NCBI GenBank assembly: GCA_032164245.1 | Contig: JAVMKO010000005.1 | Coordinates: forward strand, 59,815,442 to 59,879,441 | DNA: 64,000 bases | Source of the DNA: Sternotherus odoratus | Lineage: Eukaryota; Chordata; Testudines; Kinosternidae | Reading direction: 5' to 3' | Part shown: one piece after another, positions 11,145 through 22,593 of the stretch | Layout of the letters: each line of letters begins with the position of its first letter | Numbering within the stretch: the first letter of the stretch is position 1 | Translations under genes and position numbers: made by a program | The notes under the pieces: model-generated | Told to the model about the DNA's origin: nothing | The model's database searches: none | What the model saw: the letters and a program-made list of their open reading frames with translations, nothing else

Positions 11145-14100
11145 CAGTTTTTGGAGAGCACACTTATTTCTGCAGCACGATTTAGGAGCAACACTAATTC
11201 TTCCATCGGATGAGAGCAGAAAACTCAGTTGATCATGTACATGTATTTGGTGTTACTTCCACCGAGAGGTTCTGTATGTTTTTTTGCTGATTCTTTGAGC
11301 TCATTAGTGTTTTAAGCCTTAATATAAACTTTTAAGGAGCCAGTTCTTCTGCCTTTTTTAACATAAGATCTAGATAGGACAGTTCAAATGCTAAAATAGA
11401 AGGTGAGGAAAACATGAGGGTGGAAGTTGATACTTCCTTAATAAGCTACGTGGAAGGTAAGGCACTAGAAATGGCATACTGAACAAAAAAACAGTTGATC
11501 CAGAATTACATGATGGTTCAAACATCCTTTAAAGAAAAATCCAAGCAAATTGCTCTATACTCCTAGAAATATATGGCTAGCAACAGTTAAGAGAAAAGAT
11601 GACAGTGTAAAATATCTCATCTTATGCCACAGTGATTATTAGTAAGTGTCCAAAATTGATGCAATTATAGTGCTATATACCCCCTCCTTCCCCCCCCATG
11701 GGGAACACGTTATGCCCAGAGGCATATTTGATTACCATTATCTTAGCATACACCACTGCAAATATTGTTGGCCATAAAATTATTCAGCTCTATTTGAATT
11801 GTTTCCACAGGCATGACTCAGTCTTCTATGGCAGTACATTTGACAGGTTGGATATACCAGTGCTGTGTGAAGTATTTGTTCTAAACATGTTTGGCACTGA
11901 GTGCCTGTCTTATCAGACTGCATAATCAAAAGACCATCACAGCCTGCTGTTGCATCTTGTCTTGCACTTAGATTATATGTTCTTTGGAGCAGGGATGGTC
12001 TTTTTGTTGTGTTTGTACAGTGGCTGGAACAATGGGGTCCTTGTCCCTAATTGGAGCTGCTGCACATTCGCATAATGCTACTAATCTTAAAATACCTCAG
12101 AATAATTCATGGGAGGACATCACTTTAGGACCTTTCTCAGACTTTTACAGTTGTCCCTCATCCTGCAAATTTCTGTTAGCTAATGCTTACTAATTCACAG
12201 TCATTGTTTCCATTGCGTACCACCGTAAGCCTTAGTCATCTTTGTCCTACAGTAATATGTTCAGAAGCATGCTGAGTCAGTCATGCCGCATATACAAATC
12301 CCTCTCTGGCTTCCAAAAGATAGGGATTTAGAAAACGCCCTTTTTTGGCTCTTGACAATGGGGTTTTAACTATTGCCTTTCAATCCTGGTTGAGAGATGA
12401 GACCTACTCATTCTTTGGCATGATTGTGAGGGGATATCAGTGGCTTCTTTTCCTGGCATCTTGTTGAGAGGGCAAAGATATCCTAGAAATTCCTCCTTTT
12501 CCTTTTCATGTGAGAGATGCAGTTCTTGCTGACACTTCCTGTGACCCACCCGAGAGGTGGAATTGATGCCAAAACACCAGTTGATATTTGGGTTGAGCAT
12601 GGCAAGTGGGGTTATCTCCCTAACTGTTCTTGGAAGGAGCTGAAGAGTGACCTGCTCAGTCAGTGCTGAGGTTGAAGGCTCTGAGACATAATTTTCTATT
12701 CCCAAACTAAAGGTGATGGATTTTTAGACCCCAGTCCTCAGTCTTCCTAAATTTGGAAGCCCCTTTGCAAACAAAGGACCCTGGATTCTGTCTTGGAGTG
12801 CCGTCTTTGTGATTTAAAAAAAGAAAAAAAGCTTGTTTAACAGCTTCTTTAAGCAAAGCACTTTCTCCAAAGCATGATGTCTAGTAGCAGGACTAATCAA
12901 GAAATGGAAACATGTTAATATAACATGAAAGGCCTCGGGATGCTGTACACATTGCAGGTTTCTATCGTAACAGTGGGAGTGTTCTCTTTTTAGCATAGAT
13001 TATGTGTATCTGTTTTTACAAATCTTAGTGATGAGCTATGCGATGGCATGTTAGGGAAAAATTGAGCAAGTGATATAGAAAGTTTTCGGAAAGACATTCT
13101 TCAAATGCAAGCATGCATGCTGCTGTGTCAACAGATTATGCAGAACAAAGTAAAATAAGGCAGACTGGGTTTTCTTTTTATTAGAATTATTAAAAGATCT
13201 GACAGGAAAAATACCATTTGTTCTTTAATGTTGGTATCGGCCTGGTCTGTGCAGTGTTTTCTCAGCACATTTCATTTAAAATGGTTATTATCTTAACTCA
13301 ATTTTTAATGAAAGAAGCTATTGTCTAGGGTTTGATGGGTTGTATTGGAAAACTAAACTATCACTGATCATAAGGAGCCTCCTTCACTGAGATAATGAAG
13401 ACCGCACGTGTGCAGTTAAATATTTTTTTAAAAGTTAATTTGTTTTCCAGGCAGCTTTCCTGTAGTGACCTAGGTGTCTTTCTACCATCACATGGGGGAA
13501 ATAAGGCCATAGCAGCCCAGAGAAGGCCAAAATAACCTTTGGAATAAGATGGTTAAATTCCTCTAACAGCAGAGAAGCTGAACCCTTCCCCCAGTGGAGC
13601 GGGTTGCCTGGAGCCTTTGTGATGAGGTGGTTTGTTAGCCATGCCATCTTCAATCCTTTGGCTCTAACAATTTCATTATGCCACTGGGCCCTTTTTATTA
13701 TCCTGGATCTACCACTGAACTATTATAGGAAGTTTTCTCTTTATTCTGTAAAATTAAGAAAGCTGCCTTACTTAAACTCAAAATATATTGGCTCTTTTTT
13801 CCCCTGGTGTAAGTCCCATGATCTCAGTTAAGTTACATAAGGGGCTCATTTTATTTAACATATGCCCCACCCCTCTACAGAAATGTCAGTTTAATTAGGA
13901 AATGTGTGAAAAGCTCTGGATAATGATGGATTTCTACAGAGTAAAACTCAAAGAACAAAAAAGCTGAAACTACCCATTTAGAGATGTTCACTGGTTTTGA
14001 GAAATAAAACTATCAACCAGATCTGAAGGGCTTGACTCTTTGGTAACTAGGCTTGTACCTTCTGTAGTTTTCTCCAGATATGGAATTCTAATACAGAAAG

Positions 14101-14389
14101 GTCTGTCTTGGTTTGTTTTGTTGCCTGCCCAGGGCAGCATAATCTAATGATTAAAATGAAGGCTGCAGCTTCAGGGGCACAGGGTTCTGCCTTTTGACTA
14201 ACAGCAGGGCCAGCATCTTGTAATGCTATACTATGATGGTTCTCAGGGTACCCAGGAGTGACAGTTGTACTCTGCCTCCAGGAGCAGAGAGGCTTGTTTG
14301 TGCTTAAGTGGATGCCAGCTCCCGGACACCACCAGCCTGTTAGCCACCCAAGCACTCTCTTCTGGCCTGTGGCAGCCCTTATTTTGCCC
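11145..14389. other. Intergenic stretch downstream of EXOSC3
   Basis: Mostly unremarkable AT-rich DNA. One ancient fragment at 11968-12060 ('tctttggagcagggatgg', 'gtttgtacagtggctgg') resembles an L2/CORE-SINE 3' tail. Open frames up to 111 codons (12370-12705, - strand) show no recognisable domain. Confidence 0.5.
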
Positions 14390-15650
14390 TGCAGACGAAC
14401 AGTAAGTGCACTCTATAGTCTGTGAGTCCCTTTGAAGTGTTCCCGGTAGTCTCCAGTAGAGCCAGGCGGGGCACTTCTTTTAATCCCAATCCTGCTAGTA
14501 TGGCAGCTGGTATTGCAGGACCTATAGGTTCCTTGTCCCACTGCAGGGTTCTACACTAGTCCCGTACGAGGCTGTAGGCTCCAGTCCTTTATCCACTCAC
14601 TATAGAAATACTAAGTCTGCTGTCCCCAAAGGAACAGCTTGTGTGAGTCAATGCAGGATCCGCACCTTGCTTAACACCACAGCAGTGAGGTATATTTGTG
14701 GTAAAAACAAGTTTTATTAGCAAAGAGGCAAGAGACAGTGAGTAAGGATAATAGAAACAAAAGCTTACATGTAAAACAGTCATAATGTGCTTTCTAGAGA
14801 TTAAACTAGCTGTCTAAAGAGGTTTATCTTATTCTAAATGTCCCATACACCATTGCAACACAGACTGGTTGTGATTTATTTTTCATGAATGTAAACATGC
14901 TGCCTGTTTACTTCTTAGGTTGGGGATGATGGGGTGTCATCTTTGTTGCCCAAAGTTTTGAAGTGCATGTTAAAATAACGTTCTCTTTCCCCTCTGTGTA
15001 TCTATACCTATTGTTGACTTGACTTAACATGTGTGTCTCCCTCCCAATAGCTTACAATGCTTAATTTATGTGCTGACAGACAAGAGAATAAACATCTAAT
15101 GTTTGACAAAGCTTGTCTGTTAGCTCTGCCTTGATACAGACTTTAAAAGATTTGTAGCATATATACATAAGTCTTTACATCGTATCCGTGCATACATTTC
15201 ACAACTATATTCACGACCAGTAATACCTTGGCTGTCATTTAAACCTCCCATGACCTTCTTAATCTTTGATGAACTAAAATGTTCATAGTGTGATGTTCCC
15301 CTCTGGTGCTGTCTGGACCACTGATCTGCCCAAGCCAGTGTCCATTGTTGCTGTGAGGCTGGGGGTTTGTCCCATCAATTCCCTGATGAAAGTGAACTGC
15401 CTCTCTGTTCTTGGAGAGTTTTTGCATGGGCTTGCTTTAAGCCATGAGGATACATTTTCAGCCTCCTAATGATATACATTAAATTATAAATCTTACTGTA
15501 AAAATTCCTATAACGTCACTCTAACGACCATTCTCAGCGCATTATAAGCCTTCTGAAGCCAACATGACAAGCTGCATTGGATACCACACAATCATTTTAT
15601 AAAGATGAACGGGGGGGTAGGGTGTTACCCAGGAGGTATAGAGCATCACA
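14390..15650 (-). mobile_element. Probable 3' LTR of an antisense LTR retroelement
   Basis: Read on the - strand, the upper boundary begins TGTGATGC at 15650 and is preceded by the purine run GAGGAGAGA (complement of 15651-15659), which fits a polypurine tract next to a 3' LTR. A poly(A) signal AATAAA on the - strand lies at 14718-14713. The lower boundary is uncertain and could extend to about 14050. No second LTR was found, so the copy is incomplete. Confidence 0.55.
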
Positions 15651-17700
15651 TCTCTCCTCGTAGTTCACTGCAAGAGGGTTAGTCACTGACTTTCTGGAAG
15701 GTAGTTCTCTTGGCATTCAACCATTAAGGCCATGAATCTGTGTGCCTCAGTTTCCCCATTCCCACAGAGCAAGCCAGTTTTTTTTTATGGTTTCTCTGCT
15801 GTGATAAGCTTTAAACCCGTTTACAGTATTAATTGAAAAGTAGAATTATCATAAGGTTTAACATCCATATAGAAATTCTTATTCCCAAAATTTAACATTA
15901 ATACCAAAATTTTTATCACAGATGGGTGTTTACGAGTATCTTTATCATACCACACTGTCTGTTCAGTTAGTGTAGTTTGAGGTTAGCTTGTTCATTACCC
16001 ATGGTGTCCTTTGACTCTCTCCTAAGTAATCAGTCACTCTTTTCTTTCCCTCCAGCGTTTCCCTCTGTGTGGGCTCCTAATTTAATCATGTTTCTGGTAT
16101 TTTGGTGCCTCTGAGTCTGGTAAGATAGGTGTTCAGTGGGATCCTGCACATTGGCTGACCCTTTGGGGATTGGTCTCCCACCTCCAGGACTACATATGTA
16201 GAAAATCCAGCTTCCCTTTGGGGGTTACCCTGTGTTTCCTCCTCCCAGCATGGAGTCCTTCCCTGCCCCCCAGAGGGCTGTGCTCTTTGCTAGGTGTGTT
16301 TACCCTTTGATCAGATTCACCCTTTACCAACAGCTTTCTCATAACTGCTCTCTGTGTCTCATCAGCCTGAGGGAAAGCACCCCCGCCCCAGTGCTGTGAG
16401 TTGGGTCCTCTGTATACTAGCAGACTACTGCTTGGCAGTTTCCTGGTCTCAACTCCTCTGCTGTTTCAGGTATTGGAGCTGTATCTTGATGTAAAGAGAG
16501 TTACTTTCCAAAACTTATCAGGAACAGCGTCCTGAAAAATTGGGACCTGGATTAGGGTACCCTCCATCACCCCTTTCTGTGTCCCTGAGAAGGCAGCAGT
16601 GTAACTCCTCTCCTCCATGAGGTCAGTTACAGTTTCTTCTCAAAACCTGGGTCACAGGTGGAGTGCTTGGGTGCATAGATGCTGACCCAGCCATCCTCCT
16701 AGTGTCCTGGGCATTCTGCCCCAAGTGATAGTGAGGAGACATTCTTGTACCCCCACTAGTCCTTCCCTTCTGGGCTCCCTGCTAAGACACATTTCTCTGT
16801 GTTCCATAAGAAAAAAATCTGTCTTTTTCAGCTGCAATACCCTGCCAGCTAACAGCTGGGTCAGTTTCCTTAATTACAGACTACACCTCTCCTGCTCTTG
16901 TACCTGAGGGCATGTTGCCTTCTGCTGGAAAGGAGCTAGTCTCAGCCCCTCCCATACTTGGAAGCACCCTGCTTCCCTGTGTTAGTCACAGGAATCCTCA
17001 CCCACCTCAGTGGTTTCTGAGATCCCCTGCCACTTCTCTGGGCTCTCTTCTGGGACATATTTCTCTCTGCTTCCTAGAGCCAGTTTTGTCTCTGGTTCAG
17101 CTGCAACCTGCTGGCAGCTAACAACCTGGACAATTCTCTCCCTGGCAGGCATTACACTACCATCCCTTTCTGATATGCAGGAGTTGGTCTCAACCACCCT
17201 CCCACCTGGAAGCATGTGGCTTCCCCCAGCTGCAGAAGAACCAAGGAGACTTTCTCCCATTCAGCAGTTCCTGAGACCTCTCCCTTTCTCTCGGGGTCCC
17301 AGCAAAACACTCCCTCCTCCTGCAGGCAAATACGTTAAATTGAGCTACACCGAAAAAATCATTACCAAGGAGAAGGTTGAATAGGAGGTGTTCCATTACC
17401 CCCACAGTCAAAACACTTTCCAAACCTTCCCACACCACATGGATTTTAGCTAGTGGTATGAGGAATCTGCTTTCCCCCACCCACCTCTACAATCTCTGCT
17501 ATTTGGCCAGGCAACATACTGGCCTTCGGGACCACACTCTGCTTAACCAGAGAGATCTGGGCTCCTGTATCCCTCTGCCCCAAGTATTCCCCACCATCAA
17601 TTTGGAAAGCCTTAACATGTTCCATATCTGGTTCTCCAGAGGCTACCTCACAGAACCAATATAACAGGTTTCAATTGGTTGGGTAGAGACTGCATTACTC
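15651..17700 (-). mobile_element. Internal remnant of the antisense LTR retroelement, with about 260-bp tandem units
   Basis: This follows the polypurine-like tract on the upstream side of the LTR in - orientation. It contains at least two diverged tandem units with anchors near 16761, 17029 and 17281; the short motif 'gctgcaa' recurs at 16831 and 17100. Frames on the - strand (16982-17260, 17190-17480) are broken and match no domain I recognise. The upper border is approximate. Confidence 0.45.
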
Positions 17701-18515
17701 CTTTTGTGCTACTGGGGTGATAATTTATAAAATTTGTTTTCCTTAGCACCCAGAGCACTAAGACACATTATTAAATATGTGCAATTGGTATAAATCTTTC
17801 TGGAAAACTCCACTGCAAACTCAGTGCAGCAGACTATATGCAGGAATTAACTAACTCTTGTATAATACAAAAATTAGGAATAAACTGAATAGGAATGGAT
17901 GTTGCATCTTCTAATACGGGCAATGATGAACAGTGGAAACCTGAACACAGAGACTCAATATCAGTATCTCATCTACCGTAAATAAGCTACATTCTAAAAC
18001 AGTATTGTTAGTAGTCATGCAGGTTATGAATAATGAAATATTTATAATTAAGCTAGGTTCCTTGGCTTTCCTGCATGGCACAGATTTATTCCAGCTCTAT
18101 AAAGCTACACTTATTTAGAGTATAGTAGTTTTAAAGTAGGTTTTCATCATGCAATTTCCTCTTAAATCCTTTTTTGATCTGTGAAAACAGATATCATGCT
18201 TATACCTGTTAGGATAACTGCCTTCAGGTTTGACAGTTACCATTTAAAGAACCCAGCCTTGAGAAGAAGGAAATGAACATGCTATTAGGGATGGGCCAGT
18301 GCTTTTGGTGAAAAGTCAAAAGCCAGTTTTAAAGTTCAGAAGCAAGGGATGCTGATGACCTGCAGTAACCAAAATTTTAATATATGATGACAGGCAAAAT
18401 TTGTGGCAGTGATCACTATATCATAATTATCTTACTGCTCAGATTGCTAAAGTACAGTGAGGTCGGGAGAAGAGAATCTTTTGTTTCCAATTTGTCATCA
18501 AGACAGAGAGAAAGG
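17701..18515. other. Intergenic stretch, nothing recognised
   Basis: AT-rich DNA without a recognisable gene or complete repeat. Confidence 0.45.
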
Positions 18516-18523
18516 CACTAAAC

Positions 18524-18965
18524 CATTGGTTCTTAAGTGGGGGTCACGACCCCATGAGGGGTCACAACCCAGTTATGTGGGGGTCTTGAGCCCCTGCGGC
18601 TGGCAGCTGGCCCCAACCCCTGCCAGTGGTGCCCTGAGCCCCAGACCCGGCCCCTGGCGTGGCGGGCTGCCGGTGGTGCACCAAGCCCCGGAGCCGGACC
18701 CTGGTGCGGCGGGCTGCCGGCAGCACCCAGAGATGCGGGGCCCTGGCAGGGCGGGCTGCCAGCGGTGCCCAGAGATGTGGGCCCCTGGCGGGGCGGGCCG
18801 GGGCCGGCTGTCCCAGGGGTTTGCTGGCACCCCTATCCCCGGCCCCTTAGCTCAGCCCCTGCCGTGGGGGGCTGCTGGCACCAACCCCCCTAAAGCCTAC
18901 CCCCTGCCCCGGGGGGGCCTGGTGTCTGAAAGGGGTCACCAATAGAAAACATCTGAGAACCACTG
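18524..18965. mobile_element. 442-bp hAT-type MITE with perfect target-site duplication
   Basis: The flanks 18516-18523 and 18966-18973 are both CACTAAAC. The ends 'cattggttct' and 'agaaccactg' are inverted repeats with one mismatch. The GC-rich interior holds diverged repeats of a 'ggcgggctgcc' unit, which explains the long open frames here on both strands (18457-18945, 18573-18830). Confidence 0.92.
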
Positions 18966-18973
18966 CACTAAAC

Positions 18974-20123
18974 TGTATTATTGTTAGTAGTTAAAGAAGG
19001 CATTCTTGCACTGGGTGGTGTCTTAACTAGGGAATTATAATTTAACTCTCACCAACCTGTCTCCCATCACAAATACTAAATCCTGGCACTGCCTTGGTTA
19101 TAAAATCTCTCTTCTACTTCTTACAAATGTTGAATTTAGCCTGGTTATTCACTACCAAGGTGGCTTCCTGATTATTTCTATCCACTGTCTTCCCCTGGGA
19201 TAATTAGGGTATATTTTCAAAGGTAGTTGTTGTAACAATTTCATGGCTTCATAGACTGCATAGTGCTCATGTATATTCTGTACACCATGGTCACCTGTGC
19301 TTTATGGCTGTCATGGGGCATAGGATTCGGTTAACAAAATACAGCCACTTGACCTAAAGAAGCATCTACTTCGGCTGTATGAGTCTTAAAGCACATAGCC
19401 TCAGTAAGATGCAGTCCAGAGAAGAACCATTAATCATACAAACGTAAGGACAGATATTCTATCAAGCAGACAATAACTGTGCACATGCATAATGACAAGC
19501 CACTATATATTATATGAAGGTGCACAGGATGTACTATACATGCACAGAGACCCACTATTGAAACATTATGTTCTGTGATGTGTTAAAAATATAATTTGGA
19601 GGAATACTATGGCAAACGCATGTTTCTGGGGGATTTTGTGTGTGTTTCTATAGTGTGTAAAATGTGATAATCACATACATTCCTGAAGTGTAGTGCACCT
19701 AATTTTGGGCCTGCCCCTCAAAGTGTTTTTATCCATCCTCATGAATAGTCTGAAAAAATCTCACAATATGACAGTCTTGTATATTTGAACATCCATACAC
19801 TTTGGGGGAACTGCCCTGTATGCTTGTCCCAAACATTTGCTAAAATGATGTAAAAGCTTGTGGTGTTGTTTGCATATGGTCTTAAATTGGTCTTAAAGCC
19901 ATATTGTGTAGCTATGTGAATCCTGGTATGGTCATATTTTAAAAGCCAGTTTAGTTTTGCTGCTCCAGTAATTCACAATCAGAAGAATAAAGTAAACTCA
20001 CTTTCAACTTTCATACATTACTGCAGTGAAGATATCTATTGTCTGTTTTTTAGTTTTCAGTTGTGGGCAGAGGTAGAGGAGTAGAGTTAAGGTAGTTTGA
20101 GTGACCTTAACCTAAGTATTTCC
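18974..20123. other. Intergenic stretch, nothing recognised
   Basis: No recognisable coding segment or complete repeat. Confidence 0.45.
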
Positions 20124-20540
20124 ACACACAGAATCTTAGTAATGTAGGAGTGGAGGGGACCTTGACAAGTCATCAAGTCCAGTCCACGTTGCTGGGGCAG
20201 GACCAAGTAAACCTAAGCAACCCTGACAGGGTTTTGTTTTAACTTGTTTTTAAAAACTTATAGTGATGATAAAAACCTCCCCAGCCTCTCTTGGAAGCCT
20301 ACTCCTGTGCTTAACTACATTTACAATTAGAAGGTTTTACCTCAAAAACAATGATATTTCCTAATATCTAACCTAAATCTCCCTTGCTGCAGATTAATCC
20401 CATTTCTTCTTGTCTTACCTTCAGTGGATATGAAGAACAATTGATCGCCATCTTCTTTATAACAGCCCTTAACATATTTGAAGACTATCAGGTTGCCCCC
20501 TCACAGATAGCTCTCGTTATTTTGTGGCACTGTGAACACA
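20124..20540 (-). mobile_element. Old CR1 LINE 3' fragment, antisense
   Basis: The + strand shows the landmarks of the CR1 3' end in reverse: 'ggaggggacctt', 'tcatcaagtccagtcc', 'cctaatatctaacctaaat', 'ttcttgtcttaccttc' and 'gaagactatcaggttgcccc'. It is strongly diverged and non-coding, older than the copy at 22665-24403. Confidence 0.75.
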
Positions 20541-20720
20541 CTACAGTAGCTTGAGTTAGCAGCTCTCAAGGAAAACTTTCTCAAGGTCTGGCCTCTATTC
20601 CCAGTCACGCAACCCAACTTGCGTAATTACAACAACTGATGCATTTGTTTGTGGACAGGGGTCAAATTCATGAGAATACTCAAACTGTACATCATATTAA
20701 CTCACAAGTGCGGTTAAGTA

Positions 20721-20812
20721 GAGCCCTGTAAATCTGTGGATATCCACTTTATATCCGCTGACCATGTTTGCAGATTGTATGCGGATACAAATTTTGTATC
20801 CACACAGGGCTC
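20721..20812. mobile_element. Short palindromic MITE
   Basis: The ends 'gagccctg' and 'cagggctc' are perfect inverted repeats flanked by TA on both sides. The interior repeats 'tggatatcc' and 'ggatac' motifs. TA flanks suggest a Tc1/mariner-type origin. Confidence 0.65.
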
Positions 20813-21640
20813 TAAGGATAATCATTTGGACTGGCTATGGGTGATGCCTAATAACCACAAACAATTGGCAGTCTCTGTTCCTGAGGGACTTCAATGTTTA
20901 TTAAACATCATGACACATTACTGGCTGATTAATGTGTGGAAGTATAGTCTATTGAATAACTGAACCTATCTGTAAGCATTTCAGCAGCAACGATCATTGT
21001 ATTTACTAGAGACTAATGAATACCAGAACATACTGCCTTTGGCTTTAAACCAGTGATTTCATTCTTTCCACTTTTAATAAACTGAAACTCACCAGTGAAA
21101 ACCCTTAAAGTAAATCTTGCCCTCCCCTACCACTACATGGTGAGGCAGCTAATGTAATGAAGAGAGAAAAAGCTTGTTTAATAAAAAAAAAAATGTGATG
21201 GGCATTTACTCCTTTTGCCTTCTTAAATATGAGACAATCTTACTTATCAAAAGAGCTTTCTGTACTTCTAGTGTCGTGGCTGAGACCAAGAGGTATATTT
21301 ATTATGCAAAGAGTTGATTAGGTATAAACTACTTTTTGCTTCTGGGCGTGTTAAACGTCATAAGGAAGAATGCACCAACACGCAAGGTTTTCATTGACTG
21401 GGTTGAGCAGGAGGGATTCAAGAAACCACATATGCCTGTTCCCACGCCCATCTCTTTCAATAAAGCATTTGAGCACAGGCTTAAGTGTAAACTGAGGCTT
21501 ATTAATGGGACTCCAACCGCTCATTAAATGCTTTGCTGAATGCGGATGGAGTTCAGGCTGGTTCTCTGGTTTCGGATTTTGCAGGCATGGGCATAGTCTC
21601 CTTGGTTCGGCTGAGTCACGTTCCTGAAGCGTCCCCAGTA
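20813..21640. other. Intergenic stretch before the second CpG island
   Basis: No gene recognised. The block near 21460-21540 resembles old dispersed amniote repeats, but I could not define its borders. Confidence 0.4.
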
Positions 21641-21738
21641 ACATCCGATGAAGTGGGTTCTAGCCCATGAAAGTTTATGCCCAGATCAATGTGTTGGTCT
21701 CTACGGTGCCACTGATACGGACTAACCCGACCACCCCC
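21641..21738 (-). repeat. SINE-like repeat, antisense
   Basis: Contains 'catccgatgaagtgggttc', 'tagcccatgaaagtttatg' and 'actaacccgaccacccc', the reverse of the copy at 47844-47966. Confidence 0.7.
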
Positions 21739-21779
21739 CTGGGGCAAATAAACGCAGCCTTGGTTTTAAACCCCTTCTC

Positions 21780-22350
21780 CTGCTGAGTCAGGCGCGTGCA
21801 CAGCCCGGCGAGCCCCCAACGGCGGCGCGCTGCAAAGGGACTCTCCCGCCCCGGCAGTCGGGGCACGTGGTGTTGATTAACCCCGCTGCGGGGAGGCTGG
21901 GAACGCCGCGCCGCGCGGGGGCTGCGAGCGAGCTGTCTGCAGACGTGCCGCGGTGGGGGCCCGGCTCGCAGGTGCTGGGGAGGGAGGAGTCGCCGCTGCG
22001 GCTTCCCCGCGCACGTGCGTCGCCGGGATGCAGCACCAGTGTGAGTATCAGCGGCCTCCCGGGGCTGGCGGACCCAGCGATCGCTGCTGGGCCCGGGGGG
22101 GCTGCAGCCTGCCAGCCGCGGCTAAGCGGCCCCAGTCCCTGCCGGGGAGCGCGGGTTGGTAAGCCCGGGTGCCTAGGTGCAAGGAGGCGGCTGGCTCTCC
22201 TGACTCCGTCCCTTGCACCCCGCATGTCAACTTGGCTGAAGCACGATTCCGTAGAGCTGCATAAAGCACAAAGGGGACCGGGTTGGAAATTGTAGGTCGG
22301 TGTCTGGGGTCGCGATCCCTCCCTGTAGTGCTTCCCCAAAGGGCTCCCGG
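21780..22350 (+). promoter_or_regulatory. CpG island, candidate promoter and 5' noncoding exon of PRXL2A
   Basis: A compact block rich in CpG, including 'cggcggcgcgc', 'gccgcgccgcgcgggg' and E-box-like 'cacgtg'. Possible splice donors are 'gtgagt' near 22040 and 'ggtaagc' near 22158. It is the only CpG island between EXOSC3 and PRXL2A. The first recognisable PRXL2A coding exon begins two bases before its ATG, so a 5' noncoding exon must lie upstream. Open frames on both strands here (21788-22339, 21867-22295) are attributed to base composition. The link to PRXL2A is inference. Confidence 0.55.
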
Positions 22351-22593
22351 ACCCTCCTTTACCGACTCCTAGGCGGGGCTTCTAATTAGCGTGGGCTCAG
22401 AAATTGGAAAATCTACTTGGCGCTGGTTGATTTAATTCTGTATCCTCGCAGAGGGGCTCATCATCGGCCCGCAGATGTATTGCCGCGGGAAGCTGCCATG
22501 TTTATCAGCTGAGCGATTGAGGAAACGGGGTTAGAGATTGGGAGGAGGGAGCAGTAGAGCTATGCAGAAGAGAAACCCTTGGTGACTTGAATT

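Noticed and set aside
18457..18945. 162-codon + strand frame
   Set aside because: Almost entirely inside a MITE with a clear target-site duplication.
21788..22339. 183-codon - strand frame in the second CpG island
   Set aside because: Composition artefact; an opposing + strand frame is equally open and neither has a domain I recognise.
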